Below are positions 1 to 8,498 of a stretch of 64,000 nucleotides of DNA, piece after piece. The notes beneath the pieces were generated by a model. It saw only the letters and a list, made by a program, of their open reading frames with translations. It had not been told where the DNA came from and ran no database searches. Position 1 is the stretch's first letter, and every line of letters starts with the position of its first letter. Position numbers and translations under genes: made by a program. The stretch covers positions 1-64,000 of the forward strand of contig NZ_JAVRIA010000005.1 of NCBI RefSeq assembly GCF_031846265.1, given 5' to 3'. This stretch comes from Microcosmobacter mediterraneus (GTDB lineage Bacteria > Bacteroidota > Bacteroidia > Flavobacteriales > Flavobacteriaceae).

Positions 1-17
1 GCCCTAAAACGATAAGT

Positions 18-1025
18 ATGAAATTAAAACAATATTGTTTATTAGCATGTTTTGGACTATTTGCACAAAACCTAATAGCTCAAGAAGGCTTGCCAGTATA
101 TTCAGATTACTTAACAGATAATTATTACGTTATCCATCCTTCTATGGCAGGTGTAGCTAATTGTGCTAAAATTAGACTTACAGCACGTAAACAATGGTTT
201 GGAGTTGATAATGCACCAAGTTTACAAACCTTAAGTGTAAATAGTAGGTTAGGAGATTCTCCTTCGGCAATTGGTGGTATTGTTTTTAATGATGCTAACG
301 GTTATCATTCTCAAGTAGGTGGATATTTAACATACGCACATCATATTATGTTCTCAAGAAATGAGATAGATCTTAATATGCTATCTTTTGGGTTAAGCGC
401 AGGATTTATTCAATATAAATTAGATGAAACCGAATTTTTGAGTGATGGATTTGATCCTATCATCGCAGGAGTAGAACAAAGTGCAACTAATTTTAATATA
501 GATTTTGGATTCTCATATCATTTACTTGATTTTTATGCACATGCAACTGTAAAAAATGTATTAAAGAACGAAGGAATTAATTTTAATGAACAAGGTCTAA
601 GCTACGATAACCTTAGAACATATTTATTTTCTGCAGGAAATACCTTTAGTAAATATGGGAGTGATTGGAGTTATGAGCCTTCTATTATGGTAATGCATAG
701 AGATGCAACAGATGAAACATCTTTTGACATCAACGGTAAAGTTTATAAGAAAATGGAATTTGGTAAACTTTGGGGAGGATTGTCTTATAGAAGAAGTTTA
801 GATGGTGCAGAATTCAATAATGGATCAGGAGTTAGTAGTCAAAAACTTCAGTATATAACACCTTTTATTGGTGTGGATTATAACAATTTTGTGTTTGCAT
901 ACACCTACTCTTATCAAGCTAATTCAGTAGTGTTTAATAATGGAGGATTTCATCAATTAACACTAGGTTTTAATTTTAACTGTAGACGCGAGAAATTTGA
1001 ATGTAACTGTCCTGCAGTAAACTAA
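18..1025 (+). CDS. PorP/SprF family type IX secretion outer-membrane protein
   Basis: 335 residues with a signal peptide (about 1-21, ending IAQ) and a repeated beta-strand pattern typical of the PorP/SprF family, including the early stretch around YSDYLTDNYYVIHPSMAG. Family members are outer-membrane barrels that work with type IX secretion or anchor a large secreted partner such as a gliding adhesin. Such genes usually sit directly downstream of their large partner, which would lie left of the window; only 17 bases precede this ATG. The C-terminus ends in a Cys-rich tail (CRREKFECNCPAVN). The family call is strong; the partner is unknown. Confidence 0.88.
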   Translation: MKLKQYCLLACFGLFAQNLIAQEGLPVYSDYLTDNYYVIHPSMAGVANCAKIRLTARKQWFGVDNAPSLQTLSVNSRLGDSPSAIGGIVFNDANGYHSQVGGYLTYAHHIMFSRNEIDLNMLSFGLSAGFIQYKLDETEFLSDGFDPIIAGVEQSATNFNIDFGFSYHLLDFYAHATVKNVLKNEGINFNEQGLSYDNLRTYLFSAGNTFSKYGSDWSYEPSIMVMHRDATDETSFDINGKVYKKMEFGKLWGGLSYRRSLDGAEFNNGSGVSSQKLQYITPFIGVDYNNFVFAYTYSYQANSVVFNNGGFHQLTLGFNFNCRREKFECNCPAVN

Positions 1026-1041
1026 TATAGATATGATATTT

Positions 1042-1080
1042 AACAAATGCCAAAACATATTTAATGTCTTGGCCTTTGTT
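1042..1080. terminator. Imperfect hairpin between convergent genes
   Basis: Arms AACAAA-GCCAA-ACAT and ATGT-TTGGC-TTTGTT pair with single bulged bases around an ATTTA loop. It lies between the stop codons of the PorP/SprF gene and the convergent vWA gene. There is no clean T-run, so termination in either direction is plausible rather than shown. Confidence 0.4.
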
Positions 1081-1106
1081 AGTTTAATATATTAGTTAAT
1101 ATGATT

Positions 1107-2255
1107 TTACCAGTAATAATTTTTCTTTTTAGCTTGAGATTTAATAGCAGATATTAAAGCATCTCCTAACTCATTATCAACCTTAGATTGCGTTTTTAAA
1201 AATGCTTTTCGTTTAGTATTTAACTCTTGGATCTGTTTCTGAATATCTAAGCGTTCTCCTTTTTTTCGACTTACGAAGGCTTTAATTTCAGCTAAAGATT
1301 TGTTTTTTAATTCATCAGGCAGTTGTTCTTTTTTTACAGATTCAAAATCAAAATCTTTTTCATTTGAGGCGTCAACTAAATCCCATTTAGAATTATTATA
1401 GAGATGAGAACTCTTACTTACTGTTCTGCTAACAGCATTAGCTGTACTGTATTCTTCGGCATTAGTATCTTGCTCTTGTTGTAATGCTACTTTATTCTTG
1501 CCTGTATTACCATAGGCAATATAAGTTTTGTTAAGAGCAATATTTAACTGTAAAATGGTATCATCATAAGGTGAAGCAATGTGTATCGTTGCTTTGTTAT
1601 GATTTATTGCCATATAATTTCCACCAGCTATATCAGCACCATCTTTCCAGAATGAGGAGATACCTTGATTATAATCGCCACAGAAAATAGTATTCACTAC
1701 GATATCTTTTTTTGAAGCATTTTCAGAAGCATCCTGATAGCTAACCGAACCTTGTGTGAAAGGTTCATTGCCAGCAATGAAGATGAGTTTTAAATCACTC
1801 TCATTAGTTCCCCAACCTAATTGATTTAATGAGGTTTGTATAACATAACCGCAAAATTCATTTCCACCATTGGTCGTTAAAGAAAATAGTTCTTTAGAGA
1901 TTTCATCCAGATCACTACTAAATCCAAGAACTTGTCTTATGTAACCTTCTTTATCGTTTAAATTATCATTGCCATACTCATATAAAGCAATTTTTAAATT
2001 TGGCTTTTCATTACCACATTTAGCGTAAGATAATTCATTAACTATCTGCCACAATTGTGCTTTAGCTTGGTCAATTAGACCATCCATACTATTGCTAGTA
2101 TCTAGCAATAAAGCAACTTTGATATGTTGCTTTTTAGGAGGATCTATTTGTTTTAATTCTGCTAAGACCTTCTCATCATTTTTTGTTTTTGCTACACAGG
2201 ATAAAAATCCTAAGCAGAAAACTAATACTAGTGTTGTTTTTAATACATGTTTCAT
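1107..2255 (-). CDS. von Willebrand factor A domain lipoprotein
   Basis: 382 residues. A lipoprotein signal ends at LGFLSC (Cys20), so the mature protein is probably membrane-anchored. A vWA fold starts near residue 45 and carries an intact metal-ion site DTSNS (residues 52-56), followed by alternating helices and strands to about residue 240. The last 100 residues are charged and helical, with KKGERLDIQKQIQELNTKRK-like heptads. vWA domains bind protein partners through the metal site; no catalytic function is implied. The gene is divergent from the histidine kinase at 2467, and the 211-bp gap between them holds a phased direct repeat. The partner and pathway are not recognisable. Confidence 0.8.
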   Translation of the reverse strand: MKHVLKTTLVLVFCLGFLSCVAKTKNDEKVLAELKQIDPPKKQHIKVALLLDTSNSMDGLIDQAKAQLWQIVNELSYAKCGNEKPNLKIALYEYGNDNLNDKEGYIRQVLGFSSDLDEISKELFSLTTNGGNEFCGYVIQTSLNQLGWGTNESDLKLIFIAGNEPFTQGSVSYQDASENASKKDIVVNTIFCGDYNQGISSFWKDGADIAGGNYMAINHNKATIHIASPYDDTILQLNIALNKTYIAYGNTGKNKVALQQEQDTNAEEYSTANAVSRTVSKSSHLYNNSKWDLVDASNEKDFDFESVKKEQLPDELKNKSLAEIKAFVSRKKGERLDIQKQIQELNTKRKAFLKTQSKVDNELGDALISAIKSQAKKKNYYW

Positions 2256-2314
2256 TGTTTTCGTTTTTTGATTTATGCGTAAATATATTTTGAAGAAATT
2301 TTTGCTACAATCTA

Positions 2315-2347
2315 TAATGAGTAAACAAGTCGTTTTAATGAGTAAAC
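2315..2347. promoter_or_regulatory. Two exact 12-bp direct repeats, 21-bp period; candidate LytTR site
   Basis: TAATGAGTAAAC occurs at 2315-2326 and again at 2336-2347, a 21-bp step (two helical turns). Read on the other strand each copy contains GTTTA. LytTR regulators are known to bind pairs of about 9-bp direct repeats spaced roughly 21-22 bp with a GTT core. The site is about 120-150 bp upstream of the kinase/LytTR operon and between divergent promoters, so it may serve either side. Confidence 0.45.
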
Positions 2348-2466
2348 TGCCCTTAAAATTGAGGCATAATATCTTTTTTAGAGATTATAAAGCTAGTCTT
2401 AGCTGTTAGGTATTTTATATTGTCAAATAATGTGTGTAGTTTAGTTTAAAATCAATTTGTTAATTC

Positions 2467-4617
2467 TTGAAAACAAACCTTAAATGCATAGCCTTAATTC
2501 TGTTACTTAGTAGCATTGAAATCGCTTTTTCGCAAACTCAATTTAAAGAAAATCAAATCTTTACAATAAGAGGATTAGTAAGAGAAGAAGTATCACAAGA
2601 TCCTATAAAAGATGCAAGGATAGAAGTTAATGGTAACTATTTAGGAAATACGGATTACGATGGTGGATTTAAAATAAAAGCAAAAATAGGAGATCAATTA
2701 ATTGTTACTCATAATGATTTTGAAATCGTATATCACACCATTATTAATGATGACAAAATAATTATTGAAGTACAATATGCACCATCACCAATTGAGGTAA
2801 GTAGAAAAAAAGCTCAAACCTTTAATCAAAATATAGATTCTGCTAAAATCTATCTAAAAAATGATGTTGAGAAAAGTTTAAACTATGTAACAGAAGCACT
2901 CAAAAATACAAGCTCGAGAAAAGAAAACAGATTAGCCTATGAAACTTTAGCAGATGTTTATGCCTTTTGGAAACAATACGATTTAGCTATTATTAATTAT
3001 AAAATTAGTCTTCAAAACGTTGACTCTAATGATGTGTCATTAAAACTTGGAGAGGTTTATAGGTTAAATAAAAACACCGAAGAAAGTATAGCAGTGTTAA
3101 ATACCCTTAAAAATTCACGTTTAACCAATTGGCAAGACGTTATTTTATATGAAAATCTAGGAGATTCATATTTGCAAGCTAAAAATTACAGTGCTTCAAT
3201 CACAGCTTATGAGAAAGGCTTAAAGATAGCTCAGAACCATTTAATTACACCAAAAATTACTGATCTAAATTCTAAAATAGCACAAGCATATACTAGTAAA
3301 GGTAGCATAAATAAAGCCAAAGAGTATTTTGGTAATTCTTTAAAATTAGCAAATAAAGAAAATAAAAAGCGTGCTTTAGAAGAAGCGGTTATTGTCGCAG
3401 ATTTTCAAAATACAAATAGAGAATATGATGAAGAAATTGAACTAAGAAAAGATGCTGTGGACGTTATTGATGACTTGGAGTTAGATTCTCTAATAGATAA
3501 TACAAGCGCTTTAACACCTCAAAAACAAAACTATAAAATTGGTAATGCCTTTTTCCTGCAAAAGGATTACGATAGTGCTATACCATATCTAGAAAAAAGT
3601 ATAATTCAAGCCGATGAGCGCGAGGATTTAGTAGTAAAGAAAGATGCTGCTAGAAAATTGTCTGACGTTCATAGAGATGCTGGAGATTTTGATAAAGCCA
3701 GAGAAACATACGATTTTTATACTAACGTTGTCGATGAGTTATATATAAAGAAAGAGCAAGAATTATCTAGAGTAGATAGATTTAATAAAAAAATATTAGA
3801 GAGCGCTATACGAATATCAAGTTTAGAGAGCGAAAGAGTAGTTTCTCAAAGTAAGTATGAAGTTACTGAAGAACGCAGTAAAAGACAAGAGTTAATTATT
3901 TACTCTCTAGGAGGTGGATTAGCACTTTTACTTATAACAGGATACTTTATGTATAGCTATATAAAGCAGCAACGTTTTACTAATAATTTACTGGCCTTAA
4001 AATCTCTACGAAGTCAGATGAATCCTCATTTTATTTTTAATGCACTTAATTCTGTAAATAGTTTTATTGCTAATAATGATGAACGTACAGCCAATAAATA
4101 CTTAACAGATTTTTCATTTTTAATGCGATCTGTTTTAGAGAATAGTGAAGAAGATTTTATTCCACTTCAAAAAGAAATTGAACTTATAGAATTATATACC
4201 AAATTAGAACACTTTAGATTTAAAGATAAATTTGACTACAATATCAACATTGATAGTAATATTGACATTCAAGATTTTAAAATCCCACCAATGCTTTTAC
4301 AGCCTTATATAGAAAATGCTGTTTGGCATGGACTACGTTACAAACAAAATAAAGGTCAACTTAATATCTCCATAGTTCAGAAAAATGAGGATGAATTACA
4401 AGTAGTTATTACTGATGATGGTATTGGGAGAGAACGATCATTACAAATGAAAACTGAGCATCAGAAAAAGCATAAATCAACAGGAATGAGTAATATTAAA
4501 AAGCGTGTTAGCATATTAAATACCATGTATAAAGATAAAGTTACCATAGATATTAATAACTATTTAGAAGTTGAAGATGCTGGAACTAAAGTTGTTGTAA
4601 CATTAAAAAAGGATTAG
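2467..4617 (+). CDS. TPR sensor histidine kinase, LytS/YehU-type (His_kinase PF06580)
   Basis: 716 residues from a TTG start, chosen because it gives a clean signal peptide (MKTNLKCIALILLLSSIEIAFSQ region). Residues about 30-110 look like a CarboxypepD_reg-like beta-sandwich (GLVREEVSQDPIKDARIEV), an unusual sensor element. Tetratricopeptide repeats fill about 140-420, then a coiled region and one membrane helix near 476-497. The kinase core has the phospho-acceptor motif QMNPHFIFN (His521), an N-box ENAVWHGL and a G-box DDGIG. The LytTR response regulator starts 1 base after the stop codon, so the two form a two-component pair. The ligand is unknown; a periplasmic TPR sensor reading protein or peptide partners is an inference. 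Confidence 0.88.
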   Translation: MKTNLKCIALILLLSSIEIAFSQTQFKENQIFTIRGLVREEVSQDPIKDARIEVNGNYLGNTDYDGGFKIKAKIGDQLIVTHNDFEIVYHTIINDDKIIIEVQYAPSPIEVSRKKAQTFNQNIDSAKIYLKNDVEKSLNYVTEALKNTSSRKENRLAYETLADVYAFWKQYDLAIINYKISLQNVDSNDVSLKLGEVYRLNKNTEESIAVLNTLKNSRLTNWQDVILYENLGDSYLQAKNYSASITAYEKGLKIAQNHLITPKITDLNSKIAQAYTSKGSINKAKEYFGNSLKLANKENKKRALEEAVIVADFQNTNREYDEEIELRKDAVDVIDDLELDSLIDNTSALTPQKQNYKIGNAFFLQKDYDSAIPYLEKSIIQADEREDLVVKKDAARKLSDVHRDAGDFDKARETYDFYTNVVDELYIKKEQELSRVDRFNKKILESAIRISSLESERVVSQSKYEVTEERSKRQELIIYSLGGGLALLLITGYFMYSYIKQQRFTNNLLALKSLRSQMNPHFIFNALNSVNSFIANNDERTANKYLTDFSFLMRSVLENSEEDFIPLQKEIELIELYTKLEHFRFKDKFDYNINIDSNIDIQDFKIPPMLLQPYIENAVWHGLRYKQNKGQLNISIVQKNEDELQVVITDDGIGRERSLQMKTEHQKKHKSTGMSNIKKRVSILNTMYKDKVTIDINNYLEVEDAGTKVVVTLKKD

Positions 4618-4618
4618 A

Positions 4619-5353
4619 ATGAAACTAAAAGCCATTATAGTAGAAGACGAAGCAGCAAGTAGGCAAATACTTGGTAATTACCTCTCTAAGTATTGTCCTA
4701 GTGTAGAGATCCAAGGAGAAGCTGCAAATATCGAAGAAGCCCTTGTATTGATAAGAAATAACGATCTAGATTTAGTGTTTTTAGATGTAGAAATGCCTTA
4801 CGGAAACGCTTTTGATTTATTAGAAAAAGTAGGTGATGTAGATTTTGAAACCATATTTGTAACTGCTTATAATCACTATGCTATAGAAGCTTTAAATGCG
4901 CATGCAAGTTATTATTTAATGAAACCAATTTCTATTGAAGAGCTCATTAAAGCTGTAGATTATGTTACAGAAATTAAAACTAAGGAAGATGCACTTCAAA
5001 ATCAGGTATTAGTTCCTAAAACAGCTACAGCTGATGGTAAAATTACAATTCCGCAACAAGATGGTTTTGAGGTAATAGAAGCTGCTAATATACTCTATTG
5101 CAAAGCTGATGATAACTACACAGAAATTTACTTAAACAACAATAAAAAGAAGTTAGTAAGTAAAACACTAAAACATTTTGAAGAAACTTTAAAGGATTCC
5201 AGTTTTTCTAGAGTTCATAAATCGTACCTTGTTAATGTTAATGAAATTGTGAAGTACGTAAAAGGAAAAGGAGGTACTGTTGTTTTAGGTAATGGTAAAG
5301 AAATTTCTGTGTCAGCGTCTAAAAAAGCACAATTACTAGCTTATTTTAAATAA
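4619..5353 (+). CDS. LytTR-family response regulator
   Basis: 244 residues. An N-terminal receiver (1-120) has the acidic pair E9/D10, phospho-acceptor Asp56 in LVFLDVEMP and the conserved Lys in YYLMKPIS. A LytTR DNA-binding domain (about 140-242) ends in SRVHKSYLVNVNEI. It is cognate to the kinase just upstream. LytTR proteins bind paired direct repeats; the 21-bp-phased repeat at 2315-2347 is a candidate autoregulatory site. Cytoplasmic transcription factor. Confidence 0.92.
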   Translation: MKLKAIIVEDEAASRQILGNYLSKYCPSVEIQGEAANIEEALVLIRNNDLDLVFLDVEMPYGNAFDLLEKVGDVDFETIFVTAYNHYAIEALNAHASYYLMKPISIEELIKAVDYVTEIKTKEDALQNQVLVPKTATADGKITIPQQDGFEVIEAANILYCKADDNYTEIYLNNNKKKLVSKTLKHFEETLKDSSFSRVHKSYLVNVNEIVKYVKGKGGTVVLGNGKEISVSASKKAQLLAYFK

Positions 5354-5355
5354 CT

Positions 5356-5871
5356 ATGCCTATAATAAAACCAGTAAATAATAAGCATCCACAAATACCA
5401 GACGATTGTTTTATAGCAGATAATGCCACTATTGTTGGCGATGTTGTTATGGGAAATCAATGTAGTGTATGGTTTAGTGCAGTTATTAGAGGAGATGTTC
5501 ACTATATAAAAATGGGTAATAAGGTTAATGTACAAGATGGTGCTGTAATACATGTTACTTATCAGAAATCACCAACAACGATAGGTAATAATGTATCTAT
5601 TGGTCATAATGCCATTGTACATGGCTGCACAATTAAGGATAATGTTTTAGTTGGTATGGGAAGTATTATTATGGACGATTGTATTGTAGAATCTAATTCT
5701 ATCATTGCAGCAGGAGCTGTCGTAACTCAAAAAACACATGTAGAAGCTGGTTCTATTTATGCTGGAGTTCCTGCTAAAAAGGTTAAAAATATTAGCAAAG
5801 AATTACGTACTGGTGAAATTGAGCGTATAGCTAATAACTATATAAAATATTCGAGTTGGTTTAAAGATTAA
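5356..5871 (+). CDS. Gamma carbonic anhydrase-like left-handed beta-helix protein
   Basis: 171 residues, the usual length for the gamma-CA/PaaY/YrdA group. Hexapeptide repeats ([LIV]-G-x4) run through about residues 10-145 and build a left-handed beta-helix trimer. Three candidate zinc-ligand histidines are visible in AVIHVT and IGHNAIVHGC. Members may be carbonic anhydrases or have other, poorly known roles, so activity is not assured. The ATG is 2 bases after the response-regulator stop, so it may be co-transcribed. The stop codon abuts the convergent murI stop with no spacer. Confidence 0.85.
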   Translation: MPIIKPVNNKHPQIPDDCFIADNATIVGDVVMGNQCSVWFSAVIRGDVHYIKMGNKVNVQDGAVIHVTYQKSPTTIGNNVSIGHNAIVHGCTIKDNVLVGMGSIIMDDCIVESNSIIAAGAVVTQKTHVEAGSIYAGVPAKKVKNISKELRTGEIERIANNYIKYSSWFKD

Positions 5872-6651
5872 TTAAAAGTTAAGATACTCCACAGTTGCCT
5901 CTACATCAATTAAATCGTTAAGTACCTCAGTATTTCCATTAGAATAGAAGATCAGTTTGCCAATAGTATTGTTTTTTGTATAACTATTATGATCATGTAA
6001 AACGGCTTTAGTTTGCCTAGCAACAGCCTCACCAGAATCTATTATTGTGACTTCCCTTGGTAAAATATCTTTTAATATAGGTATAAGATAAGGATAATGT
6101 GTGCAGCCTAAAACCAAATAATCTATTTCAGCCTTTAACATTGGTTCCATATATTTTTGAAGTAGCGATTGCATTTCTGAAGAATTAACTTTTCCAGATT
6201 CAACTAAAGGAACAATGCCTTCACCAATTTGCTCAATCACAGTTATACTATTGCTGTAAAGATCACTGGTTTTATGAAATAGCTCACTAGATAAAGTGCC
6301 TTTTGTAGCGAGTATTCCAATAGTCTTAGTTTTAGTTTTTAAAGCGGCAGGTTTAATAGCTGGTTCGATACCAATAAATGGCACATTGTAATGTGATCTT
6401 AGATAATCTATAGCATTTGTAGTAGCAGTATTACAAGCTACAACAATGAGTTTACAGCTTAGGCTTATAAGTAATTCGGTATTTTTTTTACAAAGCTCAA
6501 TAATACGATCTTTACCTTTAGGTCCATAAGGAGCATTTAAACTGTCTGCAAGGTAGATAGTGTTTTCATTAGGTAGAAGTTTGTGTATTTCTTTCCAAAT
6601 TGATGTGCCACCAACTCCTGAATCAAATATGCCAATAGGTAAATTACTCAT
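5872..6651 (-). CDS. murI: Glutamate racemase
   Basis: About 259 residues. Converts L-glutamate to D-glutamate for peptidoglycan, in the cytoplasm. The cofactor-independent catalytic pair is visible: the first Cys in VACNTATTNAI and the second in LGCTHYPYLI; the N-terminal IGIFDSGVGGTSI motif is canonical. The ATG at 6651 (MSNLPIGIF) is chosen over an upstream TTG that would add only three residues. It lies downstream of the ompH genes, but a terminator at 6665-6693 separates them, so it may have its own promoter. Confidence 0.95.
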   Translation of the reverse strand: MSNLPIGIFDSGVGGTSIWKEIHKLLPNENTIYLADSLNAPYGPKGKDRIIELCKKNTELLISLSCKLIVVACNTATTNAIDYLRSHYNVPFIGIEPAIKPAALKTKTKTIGILATKGTLSSELFHKTSDLYSNSITVIEQIGEGIVPLVESGKVNSSEMQSLLQKYMEPMLKAEIDYLVLGCTHYPYLIPILKDILPREVTIIDSGEAVARQTKAVLHDHNSYTKNNTIGKLIFYSNGNTEVLNDLIDVEATVEYLNF

Positions 6652-6664
6652 AGAATACAAAAAT

Positions 6665-6693
6665 AAAAGTCGCTTTGTAATAAAGCGACTTTT
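6665..6693 (-). terminator. Intrinsic terminator of the ompH operon
   Basis: Perfect 12-bp stem AAAAGTCGCTTT / AAAGCGACTTTT with a 5-base loop. On the minus strand it is followed by TTTTATTTTT. It sits between the 3' end of ompH and the start of murI and should end the porG-uppS-bamA-ompH transcript. Confidence 0.75.
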
Positions 6694-6723
6694 AGTAAAT
6701 TTTATTAGCGTTTTATTTTGCTA

Positions 6724-7224
6724 TTATATCTGTAACTCTTTTTTAACTTCGGCTAAAATATCTTTACCTTGAGCTACAATTAAGGTAGACTTATCTAAAA
6801 CATAATCAAAACCAAGTGTGCTAGCAACTTTATTTATAGCCGCTAACGCTTTCTCTCTAATAGGCTTTATTAATTCAGATTCTTTCTTTGCTAAATCTTG
6901 CTGAGCAGTAGAGTTATATTGACGAATGCTTTGTTCCATTTCTTGGATTTCTTGCATGCGTTTACCGTTTTCTTCTTGAGTTTTAGTACTTGCCTCAGCA
7001 TCATACTGCTTAGCTTTAGTCTGAATCTCTGTTGTCATTGTTTGTAAATCAGCTTCATAAGTTTTAGCTAATTTTTCTAATTCAGCCCTTGCACTTTTCA
7101 TTTCTGGCATGGCCTCAATCAGCTCCTGAGTGTTAATATGAGCAACTTTACTTTGAGCTTGTACAAAAGCTGATGTACTTACAAATAGTATTGCTGCTAA
7201 TAAAAGGGATTTTACGTGTTTCAT
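6724..7224 (-). CDS. OmpH/Skp family periplasmic chaperone
   Basis: 166 residues, the normal Skp length, with a signal peptide (about 1-23, FVQAQ cleavage). Residues 28-45 (VAHINTQELIEAMPEMKSAR) begin the OmpH core, followed by a long charged coiled coil (45-120) and a returning strand region. Skp-type trimers hold unfolded outer-membrane proteins in the periplasm for delivery to BamA. It is the last gene of the envelope operon after bamA and a longer ompH paralogue, which matches this role. Confidence 0.9.
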   Translation of the reverse strand: MKHVKSLLLAAILFVSTSAFVQAQSKVAHINTQELIEAMPEMKSARAELEKLAKTYEADLQTMTTEIQTKAKQYDAEASTKTQEENGKRMQEIQEMEQSIRQYNSTAQQDLAKKESELIKPIREKALAAINKVASTLGFDYVLDKSTLIVAQGKDILAEVKKELQI

Positions 7225-7264
7225 TGTTAAGGTATTTGTTATTATATATAATTAATTATTAAAG

Positions 7265-8332
7265 TTAATTTCCTGTTTTGGTTGAGTCTTTTTCAACTGG
7301 TTTTTTTGTTCTAGCTTTTCTGATAGAGTCAATTTTTCGTCGACGTTCTTCTAAAGCTTTTTTACGAGCCTCTCTATCTTTTATCTTTTGTTGTTTCTTT
7401 TCCTCTATAAGTTGTGCTCTTGTTTTTTTAGCGTCATCTAATGCCTTTGCTGCTTTAGATGGTTCTTTTTTTGCTGCTGTGCTGTCTTTTGCCTTAGTAT
7501 TTGTTACTTTTTTCACAGCAGATGTATCTGTTTTTTTCTTTCTAGCATTTAGTTTTTCTTGTCTAGCTTTTTCTCGATCTTCTAATATTTTAGCTCGTCT
7601 TGCTTCAGCTTCTTTCTTTTTAGCGTCTCTGAGCTCTTGTTGTTTTCTTCTACGCTCTTCTAATTGCGCTTCTCTATCAGCTTTCTTTTCGTCTAACGCT
7701 TTTTGACGTTCTTCTTGTCTAGCTTCTAACTCTAAATCTACTTCTGGTACTATATCTTCTTCTTCAGCTTCTTTTCGTTCTTTTTTATTTTTTGCTTGAG
7801 TACGTTTAGATGTTCTGGTTATAGATCTTAGTACTTGTTCGCTAATGTCATAACGTTCTGCTGAATATAGCATCACTACATCTGCAGATTTATCAAAAAC
7901 GAAATCAAATTTTTTAGTTTCTGCAATTTCTTGCACTGCTGCGAAAATTTGATCTTGCACTGGTTGTATTAATTGTTTTTTCTGAATCATTAAGTCACCA
8001 TTTGGACCAAATCGTTTTTGTTGGTAATCTAAAATTTCAGCTTCTTCAAAAGCAATATCTTCTAATCGTTCTTCGTACAGCTCTTTGGTTAACAGAACAC
8101 GTTCGTTATCTAACTCTTTCTTCTTTAGATCAACTGCATTAAGACGTTTTTCTACTTCAACCTTCCATTGTTGCACTTTTTTATCTAACTGGGTAGAGGC
8201 TTGTTGAAACTCTGGTACGTTCTGTAAAATATATTCTGTATCTATATAGCCAATTCTAATACCTCGTTGCGCATTAGAGCTAAAGCTTAATAGAGAAACT
8301 ATTATCAATAATAAAAGAACTTTATGTTTCAT
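7265..8332 (-). CDS. OmpH/Skp family protein with long Lys/Glu/Arg-rich C-terminal extension
   Basis: 355 residues, about twice the usual length. Signal peptide (1-21) and OmpH core (about 22-170) with IGYIDTEYILQNVPEF. From about 190 to the end the chain is almost all K, E, R, A and Q (ERRRKQQELRDAKKKEAEAR), predicted as a continuous helix or coiled coil, ending in a Lys/Thr-rich tail. The core is a periplasmic chaperone for outer-membrane proteins; the tail is not needed in shorter paralogues and may bind peptidoglycan, nucleic acid or partner proteins (inference). It sits between bamA and the shorter ompH. Confidence 0.88.
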   Translation of the reverse strand: MKHKVLLLLIIVSLLSFSSNAQRGIRIGYIDTEYILQNVPEFQQASTQLDKKVQQWKVEVEKRLNAVDLKKKELDNERVLLTKELYEERLEDIAFEEAEILDYQQKRFGPNGDLMIQKKQLIQPVQDQIFAAVQEIAETKKFDFVFDKSADVVMLYSAERYDISEQVLRSITRTSKRTQAKNKKERKEAEEEDIVPEVDLELEARQEERQKALDEKKADREAQLEERRRKQQELRDAKKKEAEARRAKILEDREKARQEKLNARKKKTDTSAVKKVTNTKAKDSTAAKKEPSKAAKALDDAKKTRAQLIEEKKQQKIKDREARKKALEERRRKIDSIRKARTKKPVEKDSTKTGN

Positions 8333-8361
8333 GTTTAAGTAATTTTAAAAGTTAGGTTCAA

Positions 8362-8394
8362 TAAAATCTAAAATCACAGTGACACTATAGATTT
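8362..8394 (-). terminator. Possible hairpin between bamA and ompH
   Basis: AAAATCTA and TAGATTTT (8-bp arms) surround 17 bases that include a further AGTG/CACT pairing. On the minus strand it is followed by TTTTATTG, only a weak U-tract. It could attenuate read-through from bamA into the ompH genes, or be chance in an AT-rich gap of 166 bp. Confidence 0.35.
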
Positions 8395-8498
8395 TGTCAT
8401 TTAGAGCTATTATTTTTCAAATTAACGAAATATATTCATAAAAATTTTAACTCACGGACTAAATCCTTAATGTACTGTTAGAAAATATCGTGCCAAAC

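Noticed and set aside
5341..5553. 70-codon minus-strand frame over the carbonic anhydrase start
   Set aside because: Antisense of a well-supported gene, with residue composition typical of an AT-rich shadow frame.
7278..7706. 142-codon plus-strand frame inside the long ompH gene
   Set aside because: Low-complexity Phe/Ser-rich product that is the antisense of the Lys/Glu-rich tail; an artefact of biased composition.
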